Below are positions 50,916 to 60,451 of a stretch of 64,000 bases of DNA, piece by piece (position 1 is the first letter of the stretch; each line of letters starts with the position of its first letter). Location of the stretch: contig NZ_BAYB01000013.1 of NCBI RefSeq assembly GCF_000685035.1, positions 248,001 to 312,000 on the forward strand, given 5' to 3'. The position numbers and the translations under genes were made by a program. Source of the DNA: Paraburkholderia ferrariae NBRC 106233. Lineage in GTDB: Bacteria; Pseudomonadota; Gammaproteobacteria; Burkholderiales; Burkholderiaceae. The notes below the pieces were generated by a model that saw nothing but the letters and a program-made list of their open reading frames with translations, was not told the DNA's origin and did no database searches.

Positions 50916-51827
50916 TCAAACGGCCACGACCGGATGGCGCAGCTCGCCGATGCCTTCCACCTGCGCGTGCACCACGTCGCCGGGCCACAGCCATTCCTGC
51001 GGCGAACGGCCCGCGCCCACGCCTTCGGGGGTGCCGGTCGCGATGATGTCGCCCGGTTCCAGCGCCATGGCACGGCTGATGTCGGCGATCAGCGTGGGCA
51101 CCTTGAATAGCATGTAACGCGTGTTGGAACTCTGCTTGGTCACGCCGTTGACCCTGAGGCTCAGGTTCAGTGTGTGCGGGTCGGGAATCTCATCGGCGGT
51201 GACGATGCACGGTCCGAACGGCGCATAGGTATCCTGACCTTTGGAATAGATCCACTGACCCGCGCGGCGGCAGTCGCGGGCGCTCATATCGATCAGGACG
51301 CTGTAGCCGAACACGTGCTTCAGTGCGTCCGACTCGCTCACCCCCTTGGCACGCGTGCCCATGATGACGGCCAGCTCGACTTCCCAGTCCAGTTGCTGGG
51401 TGATCTCCCGATTGTGCTCGATCGCGTCGCCGGGACCGATCACCGAGGTCGGCGGCTTCGAAAAGATCACCGGTTCTTTGGGCAGATCCTTCGACGTATC
51501 GAGCGTCCGGCTCGACTCGGCCACGTGCTCGACGTAGTTGAGCCCGATGCCGAAAATGTTCTTGCGCGGGCGCGGAATCGGGGCGAGCAGTTTGACGTTG
51601 TCCACCGGTACGGCCGCACCGACCGGCCACTTGCCGCGGTGTTCGTCAAGCAGCGCGCCCGTGAAGCGCACTGCTTGCGGGCCGAGGTCGATGAACTCCA
51701 GCATGCCGGCTGGCAACGGATGGCCCGTGGCGGCGCCGAGGCGAGCGATATCGACGACGGCGCCCTCGACGATCGCGCCCAGACGGGCGGCAGCGGTAAC
51801 CTCGGAACGATAGGTGACGAGACGCAT
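50916..51827 (-). CDS. fumarylacetoacetate hydrolase family protein, probable maleylpyruvate/fumarylpyruvate hydrolase
   Basis: The 303-residue protein has a short N-terminal domain and the FAH fold. Key segments are KNIFGIGLNYVEHVAES, PVIFSKPPTSVIGPGDAIEH, QLDWEVELAVIMG with the metal-binding glutamates, FGYSVLIDMSARDCR, and ISRAMALEPGDIIATGTPEGVGAG. Directly after gentisate dioxygenase it most likely cleaves the ring-fission product to pyruvate plus a C4 dicarboxylate. No glutathione-type maleylpyruvate isomerase is present, while a maleate isomerase is. Direct hydrolysis of maleylpyruvate is therefore favoured. Confidence 0.9.
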   Translation of the reverse strand: MRLVTYRSEVTAAARLGAIVEGAVVDIARLGAATGHPLPAGMLEFIDLGPQAVRFTGALLDEHRGKWPVGAAVPVDNVKLLAPIPRPRKNIFGIGLNYVEHVAESSRTLDTSKDLPKEPVIFSKPPTSVIGPGDAIEHNREITQQLDWEVELAVIMGTRAKGVSESDALKHVFGYSVLIDMSARDCRRAGQWIYSKGQDTYAPFGPCIVTADEIPDPHTLNLSLRVNGVTKQSSNTRYMLFKVPTLIADISRAMALEPGDIIATGTPEGVGAGRSPQEWLWPGDVVHAQVEGIGELRHPVVAV

Positions 51828-51901
51828 GGCATGACTCCATAAACGCCGCCTGCATGAGAGGCGGCTACGAACAGGATTGAATAGGGGTAGGGCTCGACTG
51901 T

Positions 51902-53044
51902 TCAGACGGCCACGATCTGATGACCGCCGTTTTCGGCGAGCGCTTCTTCGCGATAGAGATTGAGCGCGTGCATGACCGGCAGGTCGTTGAAACAGAAGAG
52001 GCAGGCATCGTCCGAAGCCGAAGCGTTGGCATGTTCATGAAACGCCCACGACGGAACACAGAAAATGTCGCGCTCATTCCAGTCGAAACGCTTTCCGTTG
52101 ATGATCGAATAGCCGCTGCCCTTCGCCACCTGGTAGACGAAGCTGCCCGTGTGACGATGAGCGCGCGTGCGCTCGCCCGGACGCAGCAGTTGCATGCTCG
52201 CACCGATCGTCGACATCACCGGGCCGCCTGTCGCCGGGTTCACGTAGTTCATCAGCACGCCGTCGAATGGCGAGCCGTCCGTGACGCGGGCCTGGCGCGT
52301 CAACGCCTCGTAGGTGGGTTCCCACTCGTACTTGAAAAGCGGCGAGTAGCGCCTGTTCCATTCGCCGTTTTGCGGGCGCAGGCCGGGCGCGCCCCACGTC
52401 GCCGTGGAATCGTCGACCGGATGCGTGACGGCCTGCCGCAGATTGGGATGAACGGCATAGAAGCCGGCTTCGAGCGCGTTGACGAGCGGAATGTCGAGAC
52501 CGTCCTGCCAGATGCAGGGCGACCCTTCGGCGGCCACGCCGTGCTCATGCCAGGTGCCGTTGGGCGTGAGCACGAAGTCGTTGCGGCCGAGCGTCATCTT
52601 GTGGCCATCGACGATGGTGTACGCCCCCGTGCCTTCCATGATGAAACGCAAGGCGGACGACGAATGCGCGTGCGCCGACGCCACCTCGCCCGGATGCATG
52701 ACCTGAAGGCCGGAATACAGCCAGCCGACCGCCGCCGACACGTCGCGACGGCCCGGGTTGTTCAGATAGATCACGCGACGGCCCGCTTTCTCGGGGGTCA
52801 CGAGATCGACCGAGCGCAGCACGTGTTCGCGCAACTCGCGATAGCGCCACAGCACCGGCACCGACTCCGATTTGGGCTGCCACGGCTCGATCTTGTTCGC
52901 GACGGTCCACAGCGCGCCCGTCTCCAGCGCTTCGAGAGACTTGTAGTAAGCGATGAGTTCCGGCGTGTCTTGCACGTCGGCGCGACCCGCTACGCTCTCG
53001 CGATAGGCGTCATAGTTTTGTTCAGCCATGTCGTTGTTCTCCAT
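51902..53044 (-). CDS. gentisate 1,2-dioxygenase
   Basis: The 380-residue bicupin cleaves gentisate between the carboxyl- and hydroxyl-bearing carbons to maleylpyruvate. The N-terminal cupin carries the iron ligands His125 and His127 (VASAHAHSSSALRFIMEG) and the downstream histidine region TPNGTWHEHG (His166, His168). The C-terminal cupin keeps RTRAHRHTGSFVYQV. Length and the AVGWLYSGLQVMHPGE lead-in match the family. An internal ATG five codons later is an alternative start. It sits between the hydroxylase/reductase gene and the hydrolase gene, in pathway order. Confidence 0.95.
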   Translation of the reverse strand: MENNDMAEQNYDAYRESVAGRADVQDTPELIAYYKSLEALETGALWTVANKIEPWQPKSESVPVLWRYRELREHVLRSVDLVTPEKAGRRVIYLNNPGRRDVSAAVGWLYSGLQVMHPGEVASAHAHSSSALRFIMEGTGAYTIVDGHKMTLGRNDFVLTPNGTWHEHGVAAEGSPCIWQDGLDIPLVNALEAGFYAVHPNLRQAVTHPVDDSTATWGAPGLRPQNGEWNRRYSPLFKYEWEPTYEALTRQARVTDGSPFDGVLMNYVNPATGGPVMSTIGASMQLLRPGERTRAHRHTGSFVYQVAKGSGYSIINGKRFDWNERDIFCVPSWAFHEHANASASDDACLFCFNDLPVMHALNLYREEALAENGGHQIVAV

Positions 53045-53078
53045 TGCTTCAATTCAGGGAAGTCGCGCATTCGCGCTC

Positions 53079-55394
53079 TCAGGAAGGCGCGCGTTGGAAC
53101 GCGCGTTCCATCTGCTCCTTCGCGAGCAGATACTGGCGCGGCCATTCCACCCGACCGTAGCCGAGCTTCGCGCTCTCGCGCAGGACCCAGGCCGGATCGG
53201 CGAGATGCGGGCGCGACAGCGCGCACAGGTCTGCGCGGCCCGAAGCGATGATGCTGTTCACGTGATCGGCCTCGGTGATGGCGCCCACGGCGATGGTCGG
53301 CACGTTGGCTTCGTTGCGCACGCGGTCGGCGAACGGCGTCTGATACATACGGCCGTACACGGGCTTCTGCCGGGGCGTCACTTCGCCCGAGGAGCAATCG
53401 ATCATGTCCGCGCCCGCGGCCTTGAAAAGGCGCCCGATCTGCACCGCGTCTTCGCCGCTAATGCCGCCCTCCGCCCAGTCCGAAGCCGAGATACGCACCG
53501 ACAGCGGCTTACCGGGCGGCCACGCCTCACGCACCGCGCGAAGCACCTCAAGAGGAAACGCCATGCGGTTTGCGAGCGAGCCGCCGTATTCGTCGTCGCG
53601 CTCGTTGGCGAGCGGCGAGATGAAACACGACAGCAGATAACCGTGGCCTGCCTGGAGCTCCAGCCAGTCTAAACCCGCTGCATCGGCACGGCGCGCGGCG
53701 GCGACGAAATCGTCGCGTACGCGATCCATATCCTCTCGCGTCATCGCGCGCGGCGTATGCGACACGCCCGGTAGATACGGCAGCGCCGACGCGGAGATCA
53801 CGGGCCAGTTGCCGGCTTCGAGCGGATGGTCCATCTTGTCCCAGCCCAGTTGCGTCGACGCGCGACGCCCCGCATGGCCGAGCTGAATGCCGATGCGCGC
53901 GCTCGTATTGCCGTGCACGAACCTGACGATGCGCGCGAACGCGGCCACCTGTTCGTCGTTCCAGAGGCCAGGACAGCCCGGCGTCGTACGCGCCTCGGGC
54001 GATACGGCCGTCATTTCGACCATCACGAGTCCTGCGCCGCCGAGCGCGCGACTGCCCAGATGCACGACGTGAAAGTCGCCCGGTACGCCGTCTTCGCAGG
54101 AATACATCGCAGTGGGCGAAACCACGATGCGGTTCTTGAGCTCCACGTCGCGAATGCGGTAAGGCGTAAGCATGGGCGGCACGGCCTTGTCCCCTCGCGT
54201 CGCGCCGGCCTGATCCGCCAGCCAGCTTTCGTAGCCCTCCAGCCAGTCGCGATCGCGCATGCGCAGATTCTCGTGCGAGATACGTTGCGAGCGCGTGAGC
54301 AGCGAGTATGCGAACTGCTCGGGCTCGAGGCTCGCATAGCGCTCGACGTTTTCGAACCACTCGGTCGAATTGCGCGCGGCGTTCTGGATCTTGAGCACTT
54401 CGACGCTGCGCACCGCTTCATAGTGCGCGAGCTGCGCTTCGAGCGGACCGTCCACGGTCTTCAGACTGCGCGCCAGTTCGATCGCGTCTTCGAGCGCGAG
54501 CTTCGTGCCCGAGCCGATCGAAAAGTGCGCGGTATGCGCCGCGTCGCCCATCAGCACGACCGGCACCTTCCTGCCGTCGTCCTGCATGTTCCAGTGCACC
54601 CACTTTTCGCAAATGACGCGCGGGAAGCGGATCCAGATCGCCGAGCCGCGCAGATGCGTCGCATTGCTGATGAGCGGGTTGCCGTCGAGATACGGGGCGA
54701 AGAGCTTTTCGCAATAGGCGATGCCTTCTTCCTGGCTCATGCTGCCGATACCGGCCGCCTCCCACGTCTCTTCGGGCGTTTCGACAATGAACGTGGAAAG
54801 ACCGTCCTCGAAGCGATAGGCGTGCGCCTGGAACCAGCCATGCTCGGTTTGCACGAAGATGAAATTGAATGCGTCGAACACCTTCTTCGTGCCGAGCCAG
54901 ACAAAACGGCAGCGGCGCTGGTCGATATCGGGCTTGAACGTCTGCTGATACCTGGTGCGCACGAGACTGTTGATACCGTCAGAGGCGATCACGAGGTCCG
55001 CAGCGTATTTGCGGGCGACCGCTTCGTCGTCCTGCACGTACTCCTCGAACACCAGTTGCACGCCAACTTCTTCGCAACGCGCCTGCAGGATGTTCAGCAG
55101 CTTCTTGCGGCCGATGCCGATGAAGCCGTGCCCCCCGCTGCGAATCGCGCGGCCCTTGAAGTGGATTTCGATATCGTCCCAACGGTTGAACGCGTCGCCG
55201 ATCGTCTCGGCCGAAACGGGATCCGCGTCGCGCAGGTTGTCCATGGTCGCGTCCGAGAACACTACGCCCCAGCCGAACGTGTCGTATGGACGATTGCGCT
55301 CGATCACCACGATCTCGTTGTCCGGATTCTGCAGCTTCATAAGCAGACCGAAATACAGGCCCGCCGGGCCACCTCCAATGCAGACAATCTTCAT
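53079..55394 (-). CDS. bifunctional FAD hydroxylase/old-yellow-enzyme, salicylyl-CoA 5-hydroxylase type
   Basis: The 771-residue fusion has an N-terminal FAD monooxygenase (IVCIGGGPAGLYFGLLMK at 3-20, DLVIASDGINS, VVLMGDAAHTAHFSIGSGTKLALEDA). From about residue 407 an OYE-type FMN oxidoreductase follows (MLTPYRIRDVELKNRIVVSP, IGIQLGHAGRRAS, WLELQAGHGYLLSCFISPLAN, YGGSLANR). This architecture is known from 2-aminobenzoyl-CoA monooxygenase/reductase and from enzymes annotated as salicylyl-CoA 5-hydroxylase. The adjacent gentisate dioxygenase and thioesterase favour hydroxylation of salicylyl-CoA to gentisyl-CoA. Whether the OYE half acts on the same ring or only supplies electrons is not known from sequence. 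Confidence 0.92.
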   Translation of the reverse strand: MKIVCIGGGPAGLYFGLLMKLQNPDNEIVVIERNRPYDTFGWGVVFSDATMDNLRDADPVSAETIGDAFNRWDDIEIHFKGRAIRSGGHGFIGIGRKKLLNILQARCEEVGVQLVFEEYVQDDEAVARKYAADLVIASDGINSLVRTRYQQTFKPDIDQRRCRFVWLGTKKVFDAFNFIFVQTEHGWFQAHAYRFEDGLSTFIVETPEETWEAAGIGSMSQEEGIAYCEKLFAPYLDGNPLISNATHLRGSAIWIRFPRVICEKWVHWNMQDDGRKVPVVLMGDAAHTAHFSIGSGTKLALEDAIELARSLKTVDGPLEAQLAHYEAVRSVEVLKIQNAARNSTEWFENVERYASLEPEQFAYSLLTRSQRISHENLRMRDRDWLEGYESWLADQAGATRGDKAVPPMLTPYRIRDVELKNRIVVSPTAMYSCEDGVPGDFHVVHLGSRALGGAGLVMVEMTAVSPEARTTPGCPGLWNDEQVAAFARIVRFVHGNTSARIGIQLGHAGRRASTQLGWDKMDHPLEAGNWPVISASALPYLPGVSHTPRAMTREDMDRVRDDFVAAARRADAAGLDWLELQAGHGYLLSCFISPLANERDDEYGGSLANRMAFPLEVLRAVREAWPPGKPLSVRISASDWAEGGISGEDAVQIGRLFKAAGADMIDCSSGEVTPRQKPVYGRMYQTPFADRVRNEANVPTIAVGAITEADHVNSIIASGRADLCALSRPHLADPAWVLRESAKLGYGRVEWPRQYLLAKEQMERAFQRAPS

Positions 55395-55456
55395 TTCGAA
55401 TTACTCCAATAATCCAGTAGTGCGTGAGCCGGCTGAGCCGCGCGGCTCGTGCTCCA

Positions 55457-55888
55457 TCAATCGTTGCGCGGCGACGATGCGCGCTCGATGGCCGCGCGCA
55501 GATCCTCGGGAATTGCAATCGATTCGTGCGTGTCGAGCGAAGTCGTCACGATAGTCTGCCGCGCCGCCATGCGCACCACGCCATCCTCGCCTGTGCACGC
55601 CCATCCAAGCGTGAGCGACTTCCGTCCGACGCGCTCGACGTCGAGCGACAGCGAAACGACTTCGCCCATCTTGCTGATCGCCTTGAAATCGACGTCGAGA
55701 TGCACGGTCGGCATGCCCACCCGCCGCGCTGCGATCACGCTGTGATAGCCCTCGGGCAAAAGCTCGTCGATCCACGACTCGATCAAGTCGTTGAAAAGCA
55801 CGAAATATTGCGGATAAAACACGATGCCGGCGGGATCGCACTCGGAAAATTGAATTTTGTGTTTGCGTTCGAACATGTGATCTGTCAT
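55457..55888 (-). CDS. 4-hydroxybenzoyl-CoA-type thioesterase (hot-dog fold)
   Basis: The 143-residue protein has the family signature FSECDPAGIVFYPQYFVLFND with catalytic Asp18, and the following WIDEL helix, in the usual length. It should release CoA from an aryl-CoA, here most simply gentisyl-CoA to gentisate before ring cleavage. It lies between IorB and the hydroxylase gene on the same strand. The paaI-type hexapeptide variant is excluded by the DPAG motif. Confidence 0.92.
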   Translation of the reverse strand: MTDHMFERKHKIQFSECDPAGIVFYPQYFVLFNDLIESWIDELLPEGYHSVIAARRVGMPTVHLDVDFKAISKMGEVVSLSLDVERVGRKSLTLGWACTGEDGVVRMAARQTIVTTSLDTHESIAIPEDLRAAIERASSPRND

Positions 55889-55920
55889 TACCGTGACTCC
55901 TTTGCTGCTGCTTCGCTGTT

Positions 55921-57417
55921 TCAGGCCAGTGCGTGACGCACGAGCGCCGCCTTCAATTTGTGGCCGTGCTCGTCGGCGAGCGCCGCGTCGCGCAACTCAC
56001 GCAAGGTCGCCGGCGCCAGCCGCGCGCCGGCCTTGCACACCGCGGCCATCAGCGTCTGGTAATTCTTCAGGCCGCGTGCATGGGTATCGCTATAGCCCTT
56101 CACGAGGCGCTGGCATTGCGCGACTTCCGTCGCGAGCGTGGGGTTGTGTTTTGCGGTCTCGACGATCTGCGCGAGCCACGCCTCGATACGCGCGTTTTCC
56201 AGCTCATAGCGCAACGTACGCCGGCGCATGCCGCGCAGACTCGCGACGATGTAGAGCATCAGATAGCCGCGCAGCGAACTGGTCTGGACGACGCGTCCCG
56301 ATTGCGTGCAACGCGCCACGAACCGATGAGCCCAGTGCGGCCGTGCCAGCCAGCGGCCAAGACCGGCCGGCAGCGTCTCACAGATTTCCTCGATACGTGG
56401 ATGCATGAATTCGTTGATCGCGAGCAGTTGGTCCGTCTGCGCCTGTACTTCGCCGCGCACGCGCTCGAAGCGCGCTCCGCGTGTTTTCAGGTCGGCGACG
56501 CGGATCGTGTCCTCATACGACATCCAGAGCGCAAGGTGACGCGCGCTCTCGCGCAACAGGACGACCTCGGCCCCGGGCACCGCGTTGCGCAAAGCGGCGA
56601 GACGGTCCAGATACAGGTTTGCGTAAGCGGGATCCTGATAGTCGATCAGGCGGCGCACGCCTTCGAGCGCGATCGGCAGCACTTCGGCCGGCAATTCCGC
56701 GCTTACGCGCTCGACGAGTCGCACCACCGCGGCATCGCGCGGCGCGGGTGCCGGGTGATCCGCCGCGCCAGCGCTCGCGTTCTCGGGCGTCGCGTCGGCG
56801 CCCGAGCGTTCGAAGGCGAGACCGAATGCGCGCAGGCTCGGCTTCACGCCCACGCCGCCACGCTCGATCGTCATCTCGAACTGACGGCGGCTGAACGGCA
56901 ACACCCCCGTGCCCGCCAACGCCCCAAACAGCACCGCGCTGATGACGCTGCCGCTCGCCTGCGCGGCCTGCGCCATGTCGAAGCGTACGTAGCGCTTCGC
57001 GGCCCGGGCGGCATGCGCGATCAGCGCGTCGTCATTCACGCGGCCATCGCCCATCGCGGCTTTTTCCGCGATCGAATAGACGCGATGCGTCGACGATACG
57101 AGCGTCGTGCGCTCCGGCGTCACGAGGCCGCGCTGCACCGCGCGTCCCGCCTCCATCAACTCCGAGGCGAGCACCACGTCGACGTCACCCGGCAACGGCA
57201 TCAGCGCGAGTACGGGTGTGCGCGTCTCGCCCGCTTCGACCGGTAACAGCTCGACGTAATAAATCGTCGCGCCGGTGCGCTGTGCGACGCCGGGGACCGA
57301 GGTGGTCTGCGCGTGGTAGCCGTTGTGCTCGCCAAGGTCCACGATCCAGTCGGCGAGGACGCCGCCGCCCTCGCCGCCCATCGCGAGAATCGCGATCTTG
57401 ATCGGTTGTGCTTTCAT
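55921..57417 (-). CDS. iorB: indolepyruvate oxidoreductase subunit beta family protein, with C-terminal extension
   Basis: The 498-residue protein starts KIAILAMGGEGGGVLADWIVD and has VPGVAQRTGATIYYVEL, LMPLPGDVDVVLASELMEA and AKAAMGDGR-like stretches, the gamma/beta domain of 2-oxoacid:ferredoxin oxidoreductases (about residues 1-195). A further 300 residues, mostly helical, follow; archaeal IorB lacks them, but bacterial fused forms have them. It acts with IorA, whose gene precedes it by 15 bases. The pair oxidatively decarboxylates an aryl-2-oxoacid to an aryl-CoA thioester. In this cluster the substrate could be indolepyruvate or another arylpyruvate/arylglyoxylate. Confidence 0.9.
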   Translation of the reverse strand: MKAQPIKIAILAMGGEGGGVLADWIVDLGEHNGYHAQTTSVPGVAQRTGATIYYVELLPVEAGETRTPVLALMPLPGDVDVVLASELMEAGRAVQRGLVTPERTTLVSSTHRVYSIAEKAAMGDGRVNDDALIAHAARAAKRYVRFDMAQAAQASGSVISAVLFGALAGTGVLPFSRRQFEMTIERGGVGVKPSLRAFGLAFERSGADATPENASAGAADHPAPAPRDAAVVRLVERVSAELPAEVLPIALEGVRRLIDYQDPAYANLYLDRLAALRNAVPGAEVVLLRESARHLALWMSYEDTIRVADLKTRGARFERVRGEVQAQTDQLLAINEFMHPRIEEICETLPAGLGRWLARPHWAHRFVARCTQSGRVVQTSSLRGYLMLYIVASLRGMRRRTLRYELENARIEAWLAQIVETAKHNPTLATEVAQCQRLVKGYSDTHARGLKNYQTLMAAVCKAGARLAPATLRELRDAALADEHGHKLKAALVRHALA

Positions 57418-57432
57418 CGTGTGTCCCCTGAA

Positions 57433-59634
57433 TCAGAAGGCGTAGCGCGCGCGGCTCTGCGCAGCACGGCGTTGCAGCCAGCCGATAATCGCGTCGCGCA
57501 CACGCTGCCGAAGCTTGTCCATACGCGTCGGATTGGTGATGATCTGCGCGCGATAGAACGACGGACACAGGACCGCCGCATGCGAGACCTCGCCGCACAG
57601 ACCGCAGCCAACGCAACTGTCGAGCACGCTCGCCACCGGATCGGTGCGCAGCGGGTCGGGGTTGGGTTTGATCGACAGCGACGGGCAGCCCGACAGACGG
57701 ATACACGAATGATCGCCGGTGCAGGTATCGGAATCGACGCCGAAGCGCTCGCGCACCACCCGCTCGCCCGCGGCGATCGCTTTGCGCTGCTTCGGCTTCT
57801 CGCGACGCTGCTTGTTGAGCATGCATTCGCTTTGCGCGATCAGCACTTTCGGGCCCTTCGTGGCCGTCGTGAGCGCCTCCCTGAGCGTGGCCTTCATGGT
57901 TTTCAGGTCATAGGTGCGCCGCACCGTCTTGACCCATGTCACGCCGACGCCGCGCACGGCGTCTTCGATCTCGTGCCCGGTACTGCGCGTCGGATTGAGC
58001 GCCGTCGACGAGAGGATGTCCTGGCCACCGGTCGCCGACGTGTAGCTGTTGTCGACCACGACGGTGAGGTTGTCGCTGCGATTGAATACCGCGTTGGCGA
58101 TACCGCTCGTGAGCCCGTTGTGCCAGAAGCCGCCGTCGCCCATCACCGAAATCGCGCGCTTGCCCGCGGGAGCGTTCAGCGCGGCGGCGCTGGCCGCGCC
58201 GAGGCCATAGCCCATCGTAGTCGCGCCGAGGTTGAACGGCGGCAGGATCGAGAACAGATGGCAACCGATATCGGCGCTCACGTGGTGCGGCCCGATCTCG
58301 CGCTCGAGCAGTTTCATCGCCGTGAAGATCGGCCGCTCGGGACAGCCGGTGCAGAACCCGGGCGGCCTTGCATGCACGTTGTCATCGAGCGCCGGCAATG
58401 CGTCGGCCACGATCGGGTGCGCGGCTTGCGCCGTGCCTGGCGCCGCGGGAGTGGCGGGCACGGCCAGCAGAGGGATCACCTTGCGCGGCACCGGCTGTGG
58501 CGCGAGCACGCCATATTGCTCGAAGAATGCGCGCAGGCCTTTCATCACGGTCGTGGTGTTGTACTCGCCGGCGAGCGGTAGCATGTCCTTGCCGTGCAGC
58601 GCGGCGCTCATGCCACGCTGGCGAAGAATCGCGGCCGCGTTCTGCTCGACGAAGTTGGGCTGGCCCTCTTCGATCACGAGCACCGCGCGCTTGCCCTCGC
58701 AAAAGCGCTCCCATTCGGAGTCGATGAGCGGGTAGGCCACGTTCATCACGTAGAGCGGAATCTGCGACTCGCCATAAACGTCGGCCAGGCCGAGCCGCTC
58801 GAGCGCGCGCAGCACGGTGTTGTAGCTGCCGCCCTGCACCGCGATACCGATATCGTGTGTACCGGACGCGAAGAATTCGTTCAGCCCGCGCGATTCGATG
58901 AATTCCACCGCAGCCGGCCAACGCTCGTGGATCTTTTCGCGCTCGTGCAGGAAGCTCGCGGGCGGAAGCACGATCCGGTCGACGTCGCGTGCCGGGTTTT
59001 CGAGCGCATCCTTGATCGAGAAGGCCGACCTTCTGTTATCCGAGGCAATGAACTGACCGTGCACGTGGCATGCGCGAATGCGCAATTGCAGCATGACGGG
59101 CGTGTTGCTTGCCTCGGACAGATCGAAGCCATCCTTCACGGCCTGCACGATGCAAGGCAGATTCGGACGCGGGTCGAGCAGCCAGATCTGCGACTTCATC
59201 GCGAACGCGTGACTGCGCTCCTGCATGATCGACGAGCCTTCGCCATAGTCCTCGCCGACGATGATCAGCGCGCCACCGGTCACGCCCCCCGACGCCAGAT
59301 TGGCCAGCGCGTCGGACGCCACGTTGGTGCCCACCGTCGCCTTGAACGTGACCGCGCCGCGCAGTGGATAGTTGACCGAGGCGGCCAGCGACGCGGCTGC
59401 CGTCGCTTCGCTCGCGCTGTTTTCGAAGCGGATGCCGTGATCGTCCAGGATGTCCTGGGCATCGGCCAGTACGTCCATGAGGTGCGAAATGGGCGCACCC
59501 TGATAGCCGGCCACATAAGCCACGCCCGATTCCAGCAGCGCTTTGGTCACCGCGAGAATGCCTTCGCCGCTGAACAGCTCGCCTGCGCCCAGGCGCAGTT
59601 TCTTTACTTCCTCGACAAACGACCGCTCTGCCAT
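57433..59634 (-). CDS. iorA: indolepyruvate ferredoxin oxidoreductase subunit alpha (TPP and Fe-S)
   Basis: Of the two ATGs six bases apart (59640 and 59634), the second has AAGGG at a better distance. The protein (733-735 residues) begins with the pyrimidine-binding domain (VAYVAGYQGAPISHLMDVL, ENSASEATAAASLAAS). The TPP-binding half shows ISVMGDGGFWHNGLTSGIANAVFN. Near the C terminus, SCVGCGLCGEVSHAAVLCPSF (Cys676, 679, 682, 692 by the longer start) and the CTGDHSCIRLSGCPS segment form ferredoxin-like cluster sites. It is the catalytic partner of IorB. It follows the Liv importer genes after about 100 bases and is probably on the same transcript. Confidence 0.94.
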   Translation of the reverse strand: MAERSFVEEVKKLRLGAGELFSGEGILAVTKALLESGVAYVAGYQGAPISHLMDVLADAQDILDDHGIRFENSASEATAAASLAASVNYPLRGAVTFKATVGTNVASDALANLASGGVTGGALIIVGEDYGEGSSIMQERSHAFAMKSQIWLLDPRPNLPCIVQAVKDGFDLSEASNTPVMLQLRIRACHVHGQFIASDNRRSAFSIKDALENPARDVDRIVLPPASFLHEREKIHERWPAAVEFIESRGLNEFFASGTHDIGIAVQGGSYNTVLRALERLGLADVYGESQIPLYVMNVAYPLIDSEWERFCEGKRAVLVIEEGQPNFVEQNAAAILRQRGMSAALHGKDMLPLAGEYNTTTVMKGLRAFFEQYGVLAPQPVPRKVIPLLAVPATPAAPGTAQAAHPIVADALPALDDNVHARPPGFCTGCPERPIFTAMKLLEREIGPHHVSADIGCHLFSILPPFNLGATTMGYGLGAASAAALNAPAGKRAISVMGDGGFWHNGLTSGIANAVFNRSDNLTVVVDNSYTSATGGQDILSSTALNPTRSTGHEIEDAVRGVGVTWVKTVRRTYDLKTMKATLREALTTATKGPKVLIAQSECMLNKQRREKPKQRKAIAAGERVVRERFGVDSDTCTGDHSCIRLSGCPSLSIKPNPDPLRTDPVASVLDSCVGCGLCGEVSHAAVLCPSFYRAQIITNPTRMDKLRQRVRDAIIGWLQRRAAQSRARYAF

Positions 59635-59737
59635 GAACATCCCTTACGTAGTGTTTCAGTCGCACATGACGTGTGATCGTCATGCATGAGTTCTCCGATC
59701 CTGCTTGCCAACGCCGTGACGAAGATCGCTTGCTTTT

Positions 59738-60451
59738 CTAGCAGCCGAGGTAGGAGGCGGCGATCGACGGATCGTCCCGAATCTCGCGGCTCGGCCCATG
59801 CCGGACGATCTCGCCGTTCTCCATCACATACGCGTAATCGGCAATCGATAGCGCCGCATAGACGTTCTGCTCGACGATACCGATCGTGACCCCCGACGCT
59901 CGCACCTTCAGCAGAGAATCGAACACTTCGTCGGCCATTGCCGGCGCTAGACCAAGACTCGGCTCGTCGAGCAGCAGCAGGCGAGGCTTCGACATGAGGC
60001 CACGCGCCAACGCCAGCATCTGCTGCTCCCCGCCAGACAGCGAACCCGCCGGGGTGCGGCGTCGCTCCTTGAGCCGCGGAAACATCTCGTACATCGCGTT
60101 GGCCCGCTCCTCCATCCCTTCGCGCGCCCGCACGGCATAGGCCCCGACACGGAGCGTTTCCGCCACGGTGAATTCTGGAAACACGAGCCGGCCCTCGGGC
60201 ACAAGCGAAATACCGAGCGCCAGACGGGCGCTCGCATCGAGGTCGGCCAGCGATGAGCCACCAAATGCAATCGTCCCGCCCTGCGCCTTCACGAGGCCCG
60301 CCAGAGTCCGCATCAAAGTGGTCTTACCCGCCCCGTTGCTGCCGATCACGGCTGTGATGGAGTCCGTGCAGATGCCGAAATCGATGCCCTGCAGAACCTT
60401 GATCGGACCGTAGCCGGCCGAAACGCCCGAGGCCTCAAGCAGCTTTGCCAT
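59738..60451 (-). CDS. livF: branched-chain-type ABC transporter ATP-binding protein LivF
   Basis: The 237-residue ATPase has Walker A GSNGAGKTTLMR, the signature GSLSGGEQQMLALARGLMSKPRLLLLDEPSLGLAPAM and the LivF-style end (DYAYVMENGEIVRHGPSREI). The ATG overlaps the end of livG by 17 bases. It powers the importer with LivG, and the solute-binding protein at the window edge suggests an aromatic or nitrile-type substrate rather than leucine. The last codons lie about 100 bases before iorA. Confidence 0.96.
   Translation of the reverse strand: MAKLLEASGVSAGYGPIKVLQGIDFGICTDSITAVIGSNGAGKTTLMRTLAGLVKAQGGTIAFGGSSLADLDASARLALGISLVPEGRLVFPEFTVAETLRVGAYAVRAREGMEERANAMYEMFPRLKERRRTPAGSLSGGEQQMLALARGLMSKPRLLLLDEPSLGLAPAMADEVFDSLLKVRASGVTIGIVEQNVYAALSIADYAYVMENGEIVRHGPSREIRDDPSIAASYLGC

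Noticed and set aside
53826..55412. Very long plus-strand open frame (528 codons) opposite the hydroxylase gene
   Set aside because: It mirrors the hydroxylase codons, is rich in Arg, His and Asp without any domain, and is a GC-rich antisense shadow. The same holds for long frames opposite wecC, glmS, livK and the lipoprotein genes.
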